Shown here one piece after another: positions 25,701 to 34,869 of a stretch of DNA of 64,000 bases. The notes below the pieces were generated by a model. It saw only the letters and a program-made list of their open reading frames with translations, did not search any database and was not told the DNA's origin. Source of the stretch: JBCCSZ01 sp039821145. GTDB lineage: Bacteria > Bacteroidota > Bacteroidia > Chitinophagales > Saprospiraceae. The translations under genes were made by a program, and so were the position numbers. The stretch spans positions 71,777 through 135,776 of the forward strand of contig JBCBOS010000024.1 of assembly GCA_039821145.1 (NCBI GenBank). Direction: 5' to 3'. The first letter of the stretch is position 1. Every line of letters begins with the position of its first letter.

Positions 25701-26660
25701 ATGCCTACATCTTCCCAACAACTCCACATTGCCATGGCCCAGATGGCGGCCGTTTGGCTCGACCAGAAAGCTACCATCGACAAAATGTGTTCCTACATCC
25801 AACAGGCTGGCCAAAAGAATTGCGATCTCATTGTGTTTGGGGAAGCTCTTCTGCCCGGCTATCCATTTTGGTTGGACCTCACGGGGGGCGCCAAATTCAA
25901 CTCCTCCATCCAAAAAGAAATCCACGCCCACTACCTGTCCCAGTCTGTCCAACCAGAGAGTGGCGACCTCGACCCCATTTGCCAACTCGCCAAAGAACAC
26001 CAACTGGCCGTCGTCCTCGGGTGCATCGAGCGGGCTGCCGACCGGGGCGGGCACAGCCTGTATTGCTCACTGGTCTACATCTCCAAGAGTGGCCAGATCG
26101 AAAATGTCCACCGCAAGCTGATGCCAACCTATGAGGAGCGACTGACCTGGGCCCCCGGCGATGGCTACGGACTGCGCACCTTCCCAATCGGCCCCTTCAC
26201 CATGGGAGGCCTCAACTGCTGGGAAAACTGGATGCCGCTCCCACGAGCCGCTCTCTATGGCATGGGCGAAGACCTCCACCTGGCACTTTGGCCTGGCTGC
26301 GTGCGCAATACCGAGATTCTGACCCGATTCCTGGCGCGGGAAGGTCGATCTTATGTGGTCTCCGTTTGTGGGTTGATGCGACGGGAGGACTTTCCAGCGA
26401 CAACCCCTCACGTCGACCTCATCCTGGAAGAAGCCCCCGATTGGATGGCCGATGGCGGCTCTTGCATCGCTGCACCCGACGGAAGCTGGTTGCTGCCTCC
26501 CATCGTCAAAGAGGAAGGCCTGTTTACAGCTGTCCTAGACCACCAAAAGGTGAAAGAGGAACGGCAGAATTTTGATCCGGCTGGTCATTATTCCCGGCCC
26601 GATGTCACCCAGCTGATCGTGCGCCGAGAACGACAGTCCACCCTGCGCATTGAAGAATGA
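25701..26660 (+). CDS. Nitrilase / carbon-nitrogen hydrolase
   Basis: The 319-aa protein (ATG at 25701) belongs to the branch of true nitrilases within the C-N hydrolase superfamily. The catalytic triad is complete: Glu in FGEALLPGYPFW, Lys in HRKLMPTYEERLTW and Cys in GLNCWENWMPL. It should convert an organic nitrile, possibly an aliphatic or arylacetonitrile, to the acid and ammonia in the cytoplasm. It lies 98 bp after the unknown 482-aa gene on the same strand and is convergent with the ROK kinase. Confidence 0.88.
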   Translation: MPTSSQQLHIAMAQMAAVWLDQKATIDKMCSYIQQAGQKNCDLIVFGEALLPGYPFWLDLTGGAKFNSSIQKEIHAHYLSQSVQPESGDLDPICQLAKEHQLAVVLGCIERAADRGGHSLYCSLVYISKSGQIENVHRKLMPTYEERLTWAPGDGYGLRTFPIGPFTMGGLNCWENWMPLPRAALYGMGEDLHLALWPGCVRNTEILTRFLAREGRSYVVSVCGLMRREDFPATTPHVDLILEEAPDWMADGGSCIAAPDGSWLLPPIVKEEGLFTAVLDHQKVKEERQNFDPAGHYSRPDVTQLIVRRERQSTLRIEE

Positions 26661-26709
26661 ATGGCGGGCATCTGTTGATGTGAGAAAAGAAAATGAGCGA
26701 GGCGACGTC

Positions 26710-27615
26710 CTAGAGCAAGGCCGCCCCAAATACGCCGGCGCTGTCGCCTAGTTTGGGTCTGAGAAAGCGCGTCTCCAATTTTTCGTTGTTGAACACATAT
26801 TTTTCCACCTCCTTGCGCCCCTCCTCATAGAGCAGGTCGATGTTGCTCAATCCACCACCTAGGACGATGGCATCCGGATCGATGATGTTGATCACGTTGG
26901 CCATGGACTTGCCAAAATAATGGATCAGACGAGCGATGGTCTTATTGGCCACCACATCCCCTCCCTGCCTGTGGGCGTGTATGATTTCTGGAAGGCTCAG
27001 GTGTTTGCCCATCAATTCCTCGTAATAGGCTTCCAGGCTGGGGCCTGAGATGATGGATTCGACGCAGCCATTTTTGCCACAATAACAATCGGAAGGGCTC
27101 ACGTCCAGGTAATTGTGTCCCCATTCTCCTGCAATGCCATGTCGCCCGTGGATCACCTTGCCATTGACCACCAGGCCACCTCCTACGCCCGTGCCCATGA
27201 TGACGCCAAAGACCACCTCTGCATGTGGCATTTCGTCTTGCACAACCCCCAGGTTGGTTTCCGCCACAGCAAAGCAATTGGCATCATTGGCCAGCCGGAT
27301 CGGAATGCCCAGGGCCAGTTCCAAATCGCGTTTGAGAGGTCTGTCATTCAGGCAAGTGGTATTGCAATTTTTCATCAAGCGAGTGGCGGGGTCCAGGGTG
27401 CCAGGAGTACCAATGCCGATGATGTCGGGCTTGATCCCGGTTTCTGCGGTCAATACTTCTACCAATCGAGAGATTTGCTCAATGATGTGCTCATAGCCCA
27501 TGTGGGCTTCAGTTGGGATGCGCAGGCGCTTGAGAACGTCGGGTGTCTCGCGATCCATTAAAACAACGCCTTCGATTTTGGTGCCTCCCAGGTCAATTCC
27601 CCATAATGGTCCCAT
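26710..27615 (-). CDS. ROK-family sugar kinase (glucokinase-like)
   Basis: The 301-aa protein (ATG at 27615, MGPLWGIDLGGTK) has the ATP-binding DLGGTKIEG, the ROK substrate/metal region HGIAGEWGHNYL followed by the zinc site CYCGKNGCVES, and a late VLGGGLSN motif. Lack of an N-terminal HTH makes it a kinase rather than a repressor. It probably phosphorylates glucose or another hexose. It is divergent from ileS with about 310 bp between the starts. Confidence 0.9.
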   Translation of the reverse strand: MGPLWGIDLGGTKIEGVVLMDRETPDVLKRLRIPTEAHMGYEHIIEQISRLVEVLTAETGIKPDIIGIGTPGTLDPATRLMKNCNTTCLNDRPLKRDLELALGIPIRLANDANCFAVAETNLGVVQDEMPHAEVVFGVIMGTGVGGGLVVNGKVIHGRHGIAGEWGHNYLDVSPSDCYCGKNGCVESIISGPSLEAYYEELMGKHLSLPEIIHAHRQGGDVVANKTIARLIHYFGKSMANVINIIDPDAIVLGGGLSNIDLLYEEGRKEVEKYVFNNEKLETRFLRPKLGDSAGVFGAALL

Positions 27616-27798
27616 AGGTATCAGTTTTCGGTTTTCTTGGCAGCCAGAACTTTTTGGGCAGAAAATGTGTACTGCTTTTAACAAGTTCGCTTACGGTGGA
27701 TAAAATTAGAGAAAATGAATAGATTCACAAATAGAATTATTAGCATTCCAGTTCACAGATTATGCCATAATCCGTAACGAAATGCTATCTATACGTAC

Positions 27799-27838
27799 AA
27801 AAGCGTTGGCGGGTTGTGTAACTTGCCAACGCTTTTTT
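27799..27838 (+). terminator. Terminator-like hairpin between divergent genes
   Basis: AAAAGCGTTGGC (27799-27810), a 14-nt loop and GCCAACGCTTTT followed by more T form a strong intrinsic terminator on the plus strand. It does not follow any annotated gene, since rok runs leftward and ileS starts to its right. It may end a short unannotated transcript from 27620-27800. Confidence 0.65.
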
Positions 27839-27853
27839 GTTTTGCTATCTTTG
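27823..27853 (+). promoter_or_regulatory. ileS promoter
   Basis: TTG (27823-27825), a 20-bp spacer and a perfect TATCTTTG (27846-27853) match the Bacteroidota consensus. The -33 box lies inside the terminator hairpin, overlapping the loop and start of the right arm. The ATG of ileS is 72 bp downstream. Confidence 0.75.
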
Positions 27854-27924
27854 TCGCCTGATTTTTCCAAGCGGACTTGTCAAAGGCGCCATCCCAACTT
27901 TTTATTTTTGAAACAACGGCTATT

Positions 27925-30900
27925 ATGTACAAGCAATACGACAAACTGAATCTTCCGGAAATCGACCGTGCCATACTCGAATTTTGGACAGAGCAGGAAA
28001 TATTCAAAAAAAGCATCGATCAACGAAGCACCGACAACAGCTTTGTCTTCTACGAAGGCCCCCCCTCTGCCAATGGCAAACCCGGCATCCACCACGTCAT
28101 GGCTCGAACGGTCAAAGACCTCTTTTGTCGCTACCACAGCATGAAAGGCAAGCGGGTGGAGCGCAAAGGGGGCTGGGACACCCACGGCCTGCCCATCGAA
28201 CTCAACGTAGAAAAAGAGCTCGGCATCACCAAGGAAGACATCGGCAAGAAAATCAGCGTGGAGGAATACAACCACCAGTGCCGCAAAACCGTCATGCGCT
28301 TCAAAGACCTGTGGGACGACATCACCCGCAAGATGGGCTATTGGGTAGACCTCGACAATCCCTACATCACCTTCGAAAATGAGTACATAGAGTCCGTATG
28401 GCACCTGCTGCGCACCCTCTATGACAAAGGCTACCTCTACAAGGGCTACACTGTACAGCCTTACTCCCCTGCCGCTGGGACCGGACTGAGTTCCCACGAA
28501 CTCAATTTGCCGGGTTGTTACAAGGAGGTAAAGGATACCACGGTGGTGGGCATGTTCAAAGTCATCCGAAGTGCAGAGGCAGATTTTCTGTTTGAAAACG
28601 ATGCTGAAGACGTTCGCATATTGGCCTGGACCACCACTCCTTGGACCCTTCCGTCCAACACAGCCCTGTCGGTAGGTGGCAAAATACGGTATGTCAAGAT
28701 CAAGACCAACAGCCCCTATACCGATCTCCCTGTCAGCGTCGTACTGGCCGAGAAGTTGGTGGGCAAATGGTTTGGCGCCAAAAATCAGCCGAAAATACTG
28801 GAACAAAGCGAGCCCTTCCCCGGTACGCAACTCAAGAATATCCGCTACGAACAACTCATCGAGCTGGACAACCCCATCGAAACCCTCAACGAGGGAACCG
28901 ATGCATTTCGGGTGCTGGTCGGCGATCACGTCACCACAGAGGATGGGACTGGCATCGTACACACAGCCCCCTCCTTCGGTGCCGATGACCGCAAAATCGC
29001 TGTGGTCAATGGCGTGGGCGCACTCACCTTGGTAGACAAACAGGGAAGATTCAAGGATACGGTAGGCGAATTTTCCAATCGATACATCAAGAACTACAAA
29101 AACGAGGAAGACTTCAAAAATGTCGACATCGACATCGCCGTCAGCCTCAAAAAGGCCAACAAAGCCTTCAACGTCGCCAAATACGAACACAACTATCCAC
29201 ACTGCTGGCGGACCGACAAGCCGATCCTGTACTATCCTTTGGATTCCTGGTTTGTCAAAGCCTCGGCCGCCAAGGAGCGGATGGCAGAGCTCAACAAGAG
29301 CATCAACTGGAAGCCCGCCCACACTGGAACCGGGCGCTTTGGCGTGTGGTTGGAAAACCTACTGGACTGGAACCTCTCTCGCTCCCGCTTTTGGGGCATC
29401 CCATTGCCCATCTGGCGCACAGCAGATGCCAGCGAAGAAAAGTGCATCGGCTCCATGGAAGAATTGGCCAAGGAAATCGCGGCGGCCAATGCTGCCCTGG
29501 GATTGTCGCAGGAGATGCCGGAGGACTTGCACCGCCCTTACATCGATGATGTGATACTGGTCAGCTCTGATGGACGCGAAATGAAGCGCGAATCCGACTT
29601 GATAGATGTTTGGTTCGACAGTGGGTCCATGCCTTATGCTCAATGGCACTATCCATTTGAAAACAAGGAAAAATTTGCCAACAACTTCCCTGCTGACTTC
29701 ATCGCAGAAGGAGTGGACCAGACTCGCGGATGGTTTTATACCCTGCACGCCATCGCCACCATGTGCTTCGACCAGGTGGCCTACAAAAATGTGGTCTCCA
29801 ATGGCTTGGTGCTGGATGCCAAAGGACTCAAAATGTCCAAATCCAAGGGCAATGTGGTCGATCCATTCGAGACCCTGGCGAACTATGGCGCCGATGCCAC
29901 CCGTTGGTACATGATGACCAATTCCAATCCCTGGGACAACCTCAAGTTTGACAAAGGAGGAATCGACGAGGTGCGCCGCAAATTCTTTGGCACCCTTTAC
30001 AACACCTATTCTTTCTTTGCCCTTTATGCCAACATCGACAAGTTCGAATACGAGCAAGCGTCCATCCCCTTGGCAGAGCGGCAGGAAATCGACCGTTGGA
30101 TCATCTCTTTGCTGAACACCCTCATCAAGGAGGTAGACAGCGACTTGGCCGACTACGAACCCACACGGGCGGGCCGCAGGATACAAGAGTTTGTAGAAGA
30201 CCACCTCAGCAACTGGTATGTCCGCCTTTGCCGCCGCCGGTTCTGGAAGGGAGAATACAGCCATGACAAAATCGCCGCTTACCAAACGCTCTACGAATGC
30301 CTGGTGAGCATCGCCAAGGTGATGGCCCCCATCGCTCCTTTCTTCTCTGACTGGTTGTACAGAAACCTCAACCAAGTGAGCAAGCAGGAAGCACACCAAA
30401 GCGTCCACTTGGCAGATTTCCCCACACCCAATGAAGCAACCATCGACGCGGCCTTGGAAGAGCGAATGAACTATGCCCAACGCATCTCTTCCCTGATCCT
30501 GTCGCTGCGCAAGCGGGAGAGCATCCGGGTTCGCCAGCCCTTGCAAAAGATCCTGTTGCCAGTGCTGAACGAGGGATTCCAAGAGCAAGTAGAGGGCGTC
30601 AAAGACCTCATATTGGCAGAAGTCAATGTCAAGGAGATCGAATATGTGACGGATACAAGTGGTGTGGTCAAAAAGCGAATCAAGCCCAACTTCAAAACCT
30701 TGGGCCGCCGTTTGGGCAAGCACATGAAGGCAGCTGCTGCCGACATCGCCCAAATGAATCAGGACGACATCGCCCAAATCGAGCAGAGTAAGCAGTATGT
30801 CCTCTCTGTAGAAGGGACAGAATACGAATTGGGACTGGAAGATTTTGACATCAGCTCAGAGGACATCCCCGGTTGGCTGGTGGCAAGCGATGCCCAACTG

Positions 30901-31197
30901 ACCGTGGCATTGGACGTCAACATCAACGATGCCCTCCAAGCAGAAGGCACTGCCCGGGAATTGGTCAACCGGATACAAAACATCCGCAAGGCACAGTCAT
31001 TCAATGTGACCGACCGCATCCAGGTTCGCATCAGCAAGCATTCGGCCATCGAGGCTGCCGTATCGGACTTTGGCCACTACATTGGCAACGAGACCCTTGC
31101 CGACGGCATCGAATTGGTCGACGGCCTATCCGAGGGAGAAGCGGTGGAATTGTTTGAAGGGGTCGACCTTCACATCGAGGTAAGTCGGACTGCCTAG
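27925..31197 (+). CDS. ileS: Isoleucine-tRNA ligase
   Basis: The 1090-aa protein charges tRNA-Ile. It has the class I signature at the HIGH position (GIHHVMAR, residue 54 onward) and KMSKSKGN near residue 635. The editing domain is visible in between (GWDTHGLPIE near the start, TTPWTLPSNTAL at about 235). The C-terminal part is long and lacks an obvious zinc finger, which fits the eukaryote-like ileS type common in Bacteroidota and usually less sensitive to mupirocin; that last point is inference. I use the ATG at 27925, not the in-frame ATG at 27877. It ends in a strong terminator. Confidence 0.96.
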   Translation: MYKQYDKLNLPEIDRAILEFWTEQEIFKKSIDQRSTDNSFVFYEGPPSANGKPGIHHVMARTVKDLFCRYHSMKGKRVERKGGWDTHGLPIELNVEKELGITKEDIGKKISVEEYNHQCRKTVMRFKDLWDDITRKMGYWVDLDNPYITFENEYIESVWHLLRTLYDKGYLYKGYTVQPYSPAAGTGLSSHELNLPGCYKEVKDTTVVGMFKVIRSAEADFLFENDAEDVRILAWTTTPWTLPSNTALSVGGKIRYVKIKTNSPYTDLPVSVVLAEKLVGKWFGAKNQPKILEQSEPFPGTQLKNIRYEQLIELDNPIETLNEGTDAFRVLVGDHVTTEDGTGIVHTAPSFGADDRKIAVVNGVGALTLVDKQGRFKDTVGEFSNRYIKNYKNEEDFKNVDIDIAVSLKKANKAFNVAKYEHNYPHCWRTDKPILYYPLDSWFVKASAAKERMAELNKSINWKPAHTGTGRFGVWLENLLDWNLSRSRFWGIPLPIWRTADASEEKCIGSMEELAKEIAAANAALGLSQEMPEDLHRPYIDDVILVSSDGREMKRESDLIDVWFDSGSMPYAQWHYPFENKEKFANNFPADFIAEGVDQTRGWFYTLHAIATMCFDQVAYKNVVSNGLVLDAKGLKMSKSKGNVVDPFETLANYGADATRWYMMTNSNPWDNLKFDKGGIDEVRRKFFGTLYNTYSFFALYANIDKFEYEQASIPLAERQEIDRWIISLLNTLIKEVDSDLADYEPTRAGRRIQEFVEDHLSNWYVRLCRRRFWKGEYSHDKIAAYQTLYECLVSIAKVMAPIAPFFSDWLYRNLNQVSKQEAHQSVHLADFPTPNEATIDAALEERMNYAQRISSLILSLRKRESIRVRQPLQKILLPVLNEGFQEQVEGVKDLILAEVNVKEIEYVTDTSGVVKKRIKPNFKTLGRRLGKHMKAAAADIAQMNQDDIAQIEQSKQYVLSVEGTEYELGLEDFDISSEDIPGWLVASDAQLTVALDVNINDALQAEGTARELVNRIQNIRKAQSFNVTDRIQVRISKHSAIEAAVSDFGHYIGNETLADGIELVDGLSEGEAVELFEGVDLHIEVSRTA

Positions 31198-31226
31198 GGA
31201 ACTACATACAGAATAAGACTAGACAG

Positions 31227-31267
31227 AGAGGGAAAAATTTGCCATCCAAGCGCAAGTTTTTCCCTCT
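31227..31267 (+). terminator. Strong stem-loop terminator after ileS
   Basis: AGAGGGAAAAA with TTTTTCCCTCT, extended inward by a T-G wobble and TTGC/GCAA, gives a 16-bp stem with a 9-nt loop. T-rich tract is built into the 3' arm. It separates ileS from the YHYH operon. Confidence 0.7.
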
Positions 31268-31310
31268 TTCTGCATCCAAAAGAGACAGTAACCAAAATAC
31301 CTCTTTTGAC

Positions 31311-32246
31311 ATGCAGTATTTCAAAATCTCTTTTATCGCTATTCTGGGGATCAGTCTCTGCCTTTTCGGCTGCAACAATGACGACGATGCCCCCTGCACA
31401 ACATCTACCTGGTACCAAGACGCAGATGGAGACGGTCTTGGCAATCCCGACATCACACTGGAATCTTGTGAACAGCCCAGCGGCTATGTTGACAATTCCG
31501 ACGATACCGACGACAGTGGCACTCCCAGCCTGCACCCTGCATTTGCCGAATTTGACGACAACAACTTCACCATCTTCATCGATGGAGACGAAGTGGTGAT
31601 CGAATCCAATGGCTTGCCCAACCACAGCTCTCCCTATTGGTCCAATACCACGGAGCGATGCACCACCACTCCGATGGGGCAACGGCTGTGTACCAACAGC
31701 AATACGACAGAAGATCACCCCCTCTTTGTCGACCCCAGTGTCACCTCTTTTGAGTCCATGGCTCCTGGAAACATCGACGATTTCAATGGCTCGTATACCC
31801 TCCGCATCCCCATCGAGCCCAGCTTGGCGTCCAGCTCATCAGCCACTGGACTGGGAGCCATTGGCATGGCGGTGAGTGGTGCCATGATTTACAATGACGA
31901 GGAGGGTCCCAATGTGCCGTTGGACGATGCAGTGCCTTCGCTCGACTACACAGCTGCCCACACTGGTCCACAGAGTTACCACTACCACCTGGAACCCAAA
32001 GCATGGTCCGATGACGACGACAAATTGATCGGCATCATATCCGATGGCTTTTTCCTCTATGGCCGCAAGGACTATCCAAGCGGAGACTACCCGGACGATC
32101 TCGACGAATCCGGTGGGCATTTTGGTCCGACCCCACACAATGCCAACGGCGAATATCACTACCACATTCAGAATGAGCTTTTCTTGGGAACATACTACCT
32201 CTTGTTTCCCAATGACTACCAGGGGACGCCCAATGCCATCCAATAA
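31311..32246 (+). CDS. YHYH-domain lipoprotein
   Basis: The 311-aa protein (ATG at 31311) begins with a lipoprotein signal (LGISLCLFGC). After it comes a short calcium-binding-like stretch (WYQDADGDGLGNP). The main part is a YHYH domain with two copies of the signature His tetrad: SYHYHLEP before DKLIGIISDGFFLYGR, and EYHYHI near the end. YHYH proteins are found in marine bacteria, often near copper or SCO genes; their activity is not established. It is the first gene of a three-gene unit with a YwqK-like and a SCO-like lipoprotein. Confidence 0.88.
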   Translation: MQYFKISFIAILGISLCLFGCNNDDDAPCTTSTWYQDADGDGLGNPDITLESCEQPSGYVDNSDDTDDSGTPSLHPAFAEFDDNNFTIFIDGDEVVIESNGLPNHSSPYWSNTTERCTTTPMGQRLCTNSNTTEDHPLFVDPSVTSFESMAPGNIDDFNGSYTLRIPIEPSLASSSSATGLGAIGMAVSGAMIYNDEEGPNVPLDDAVPSLDYTAAHTGPQSYHYHLEPKAWSDDDDKLIGIISDGFFLYGRKDYPSGDYPDDLDESGGHFGPTPHNANGEYHYHIQNELFLGTYYLLFPNDYQGTPNAIQ

Positions 32247-32257
32247 AGATCAAGTCT

Positions 32258-32884
32258 ATGCAATTGACAAAACACATCTTCCTTGTCGGCCTCACCATCG
32301 TGCTTGCCTGCTGCCATGGGAGAATGAATTCGCCGGGGGCAGATCAGCCATTGATGCTTGAAGACCGGGTCTCAAAAAGTCAGGGGCTTGTGTTGGCTGA
32401 TTCCCTTGTGCTGCATGCTGAGAAAGGTCAGGTCTTTTACCAAGGCCAGCCTTTCCACGGCAGTGCTGTGAGCTACTTTTCCAATGGCCAGCAAGCTACT
32501 TCCATCGACTATGTGGATGGCAGGAAACACGGTATGTACAAGAAGTGGTTCGAGGATGGGACAAAAAGTTTTGAGGCCAACTACTGGTCCAACAAACAAC
32601 ACGGCCTCACCAGCAGTTGGTGGCGAAATGGACATCGACGATCAGAGGCCCGCTACGAGATGGGCATTCCCAATGGCGTTCAAATGCAATGGTATGCCAG
32701 CGGCGCCAAGTTCAAAAGAATCCACTTGATGGATGGAAAAGAAGAAGGATTGCAGCAATCCTGGCGAGAGAATGGAAAAATATACAACAATTACGAAGCC
32801 AAAAACGGACGCATCTTTGGCTTGAAAAGAGCAACTCTCTGTTATGAACTCAACAATGAAATCGTTCAATACGGCCCCAACTAG
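32258..32884 (+). CDS. MORN/YwqK-repeat lipoprotein
   Basis: The 208-aa protein has a lipoprotein signal (LTIVLACC) and about five MORN-like repeats of the YwqK type (YFSNGQQATSIDYVDGRKHG, KWFEDGTKSFEANY, WWRNGHRRSEARYEMG, WYASGAKFKRIHLMDGKEEG, SWRENGKIYNNYEAKNGR). YwqK-like domains are often annotated as antitoxins, but here the lipidated form suggests an envelope scaffold. It starts 11 bp after the YHYH gene and overlaps the SCO gene by 41 bp. Confidence 0.82.
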   Translation: MQLTKHIFLVGLTIVLACCHGRMNSPGADQPLMLEDRVSKSQGLVLADSLVLHAEKGQVFYQGQPFHGSAVSYFSNGQQATSIDYVDGRKHGMYKKWFEDGTKSFEANYWSNKQHGLTSSWWRNGHRRSEARYEMGIPNGVQMQWYASGAKFKRIHLMDGKEEGLQQSWRENGKIYNNYEAKNGRIFGLKRATLCYELNNEIVQYGPN

Positions 32885-33524
32885 CCTCCTGATTTTTTTC
32901 TTGCTGATCTTGTCTTGCGGCGAGCAAAAGGTAGAGAAAAGCAGCAGAGTCGATGCATTGCCCTATTACGCAGAGGCAACTTTCACCCCCAACTGGCTGG
33001 CTGCTGGCGATCCTTTACTGGATGACTTCCACCAAATCTCCCCCTTTCAGCTCGTCAACCAACAAGGAGACACCATCACGGAAAAAACCTTTGAAGGCAG
33101 CATTTACATCACTGACTTTTTCTTTACCGCCTGCCCTGGCATTTGCCCCAAAATGACAGCAAACATGGGCCTATTGCAAGAAGCTTTTTTGGAGGATGAG
33201 GAAGTCTTGCTGCTGTCTCATTCGGTGACTCCAGCAATGGATTCTGTTCCCGTTTTGCAAGTCTATGCAGAAGTACACGAGGTACAGGCACACAAATGGC
33301 ACCTGGCGACGGGCAGTCAAGAGGAAATTTACAAGCTCGGACGCCAAGACTATTTTGTGGAGGAAGACCTTGGCTTGGAAAGAGAGGCAGATGATTTTCT
33401 ACACACAGAAAACTTTGTCCTCATAGATAAGCGCCGACACATCAGGGGGATCTACAACGGCCTCAACAAATCTGCCATCCAGCAGTTGATCGCAGATGTA
33501 CAGACCTTAAAGGAGGAGGGATGA
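32844..33524 (+). CDS. SCO1/SenC/PrrC-family lipoprotein
   Basis: The 226-aa protein (a start at 32856, MKSFNT, is also possible) has a lipoprotein signal (LLILSCG) and a thioredoxin-like SCO domain. The copper-binding set is complete: CPGICP near residue 97 and His in LHTENFVLID. SCO proteins deliver copper to, or reduce, the CuA site of cytochrome oxidase in the periplasm. It ends the YHYH-YwqK-SCO operon and overlaps the gene before it, so the three are probably made together for one copper-related task. Confidence 0.9.
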   Translation: MNSTMKSFNTAPTSLLIFFLLILSCGEQKVEKSSRVDALPYYAEATFTPNWLAAGDPLLDDFHQISPFQLVNQQGDTITEKTFEGSIYITDFFFTACPGICPKMTANMGLLQEAFLEDEEVLLLSHSVTPAMDSVPVLQVYAEVHEVQAHKWHLATGSQEEIYKLGRQDYFVEEDLGLEREADDFLHTENFVLIDKRRHIRGIYNGLNKSAIQQLIADVQTLKEEG

Positions 33525-33536
33525 CCTGCCTAGGTT

Positions 33537-34322
33537 TTAGCTGCCTTTGATCGTACCGCCAGTGACAAATTCTTTGGCCCAGTTTTCTTCCTGAAGGGAA
33601 TTGATCATCAAGCCTCGGCCTTCCTCTGCTGACTTGGTGGAGGTGGCGTGTACAAAGAAGTCGTCCATCAGGTAAATACCTACGTGTACAATCCTGTCAT
33701 TCTCGGAATAAGGTGCCCGAAAAAAGACCAAGTCTCCCATTGTCAGCGAGGATTGATCGATGCGGTTGCAGTAATGGTCCAATAAGCCCTGCGATCCACC
33801 AGAGATTTTTCGGTTCCATATCTTGTCTTGCATCACCCGGGTGAAGCCACTGCAATCGACGCCTTTTCGCTTGGCCTGCTGCCGCCATCCTGGCTCGCCA
33901 TAGCCCGACCAGTCTGGCGTCTTGTAGGCTGTGTTGAGCCAAGAGACGATGAACCAGTAGATGTTGGGATCAGAAGATTTGAGACTTGCAATGGGTTCGA
34001 GCATATCTGCATACATCTGCTCCATCACCAAGCTGTCCTCTGAAAGAAAATTCGGGTCGTAGTTCTTGCCGCTGATTTTTGCGCCAACCCCTTTGGGTGT
34101 CAACTTCTCTACTTCCTCTTTTTCCTCGTCCATCTCAGAAGGGGCTTCTGCTGTTTCTGTGAGTACTTCGGCTTGCGGCTTTGCTGGCTCTGTCACTGCT
34201 TCGGGCTGCCATTCTTCTGGGGGCGCTTTGGTGCTTGGGTTGGTGCAGGCTGCGCAAGTCAAAGTCAAGAGAACAGTCAGTACGTAGAAGATTTTTTGTC
34301 TTGCAATGTGTCTAAAAGTCAT
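33537..34322 (-). CDS. NlpC/P60-like (C40) lipoprotein peptidase
   Basis: The 261-aa protein (ATG at 34322, MTFRHIARQK) has a lipoprotein signal (LLTLTCAAC), an acidic Pro/Glu/Thr-rich linker (25-75) and a papain-like C40 domain with catalytic Cys in VDCSGFTRVM, His in IVHVGIYL and a second His in FFVHATS. These enzymes cut peptidoglycan stem peptides in the periplasm. It is convergent with the SCO gene and stands alone. Confidence 0.82.
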   Translation of the reverse strand: MTFRHIARQKIFYVLTVLLTLTCAACTNPSTKAPPEEWQPEAVTEPAKPQAEVLTETAEAPSEMDEEKEEVEKLTPKGVGAKISGKNYDPNFLSEDSLVMEQMYADMLEPIASLKSSDPNIYWFIVSWLNTAYKTPDWSGYGEPGWRQQAKRKGVDCSGFTRVMQDKIWNRKISGGSQGLLDHYCNRIDQSSLTMGDLVFFRAPYSENDRIVHVGIYLMDDFFVHATSTKSAEEGRGLMINSLQEENWAKEFVTGGTIKGS

Positions 34323-34782
34323 GGTCAATATTGTAAGGGGTGACCGATTCAATGCATCATGCGCTGCTCCTCCCACAGCAGATTGGGCACACATTTACAG
34401 CAAAGCACGATGCTACTTCGCTAGATAATATAAGCACTTTATGCCAAAGCAGAATACCTCGCCCAAGCAAATCTTTTCAACCGAGTATTCTTGAAATCAT
34501 TGAGGGGAAGGATGCTGGTCAGCAGTTGATCGCAGATGTGCGAATGAGGAAGAGGTCTCCACAAAAAAAGACAGACCCCCTGCTTTCCGAAAGGGAATCT
34601 GTCGAAAGATAAAACGTTATTAATCAAATTTGATTTTGTGTAGATTCCTACAGAACTCGTACTCTGTAAGCCTACTCAAGAGCAGTTTTCCAGGCTGCTC
34701 TTTCTTGCGATAGACAGTACAAAGATGAGCACAACGAGATGGAAATACTTGTACACTTTCGAGGCAAAATTCCAAAAAAATA
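34323..34782. other. Intergenic stretch with stem-loops and a short duplication
   Basis: No gene is supported on either strand. It contains a 20-bp exact copy (34520-34539) of the 3' end of the SCO gene (33480-33499), a hairpin GACAGA...TCTGTC with inner CTTTC/GAAAG at about 34570-34605, a palindrome AATCAAATTTGATT at 34622-34635, and AAGAGCAG/CTGCTCTT at 34678-34702. The promoter of the NlpC gene must lie at its left end. Confidence 0.5.
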
Positions 34783-34805
34783 AATCCTGGCTGGGAACCA
34801 GGATT
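34772..34805 (-). terminator. Intrinsic terminator of the third T9SS gene
   Basis: On the minus strand AATCCTGG - 7-nt loop - CCAGGATT is followed by TATTTTTTT. It lies 65 bp past the stop at 34870. Confidence 0.8.
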
Positions 34806-34869
34806 CATCGAAACAGTAGTGTAAAAGGGGGATGAAATAATCACAAGAGAGTTAGCATGTGTGATGATC

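Noticed and set aside
27880..30777. Two long minus-strand frames (480 and 472 codons)
   Set aside because: Both lie antisense to ileS and have no protein-like features.
32258..32884. YwqK-type protein as an antitoxin
   Set aside because: It has a lipoprotein signal and no toxin gene beside it; the operon partners are YHYH and SCO lipoproteins.
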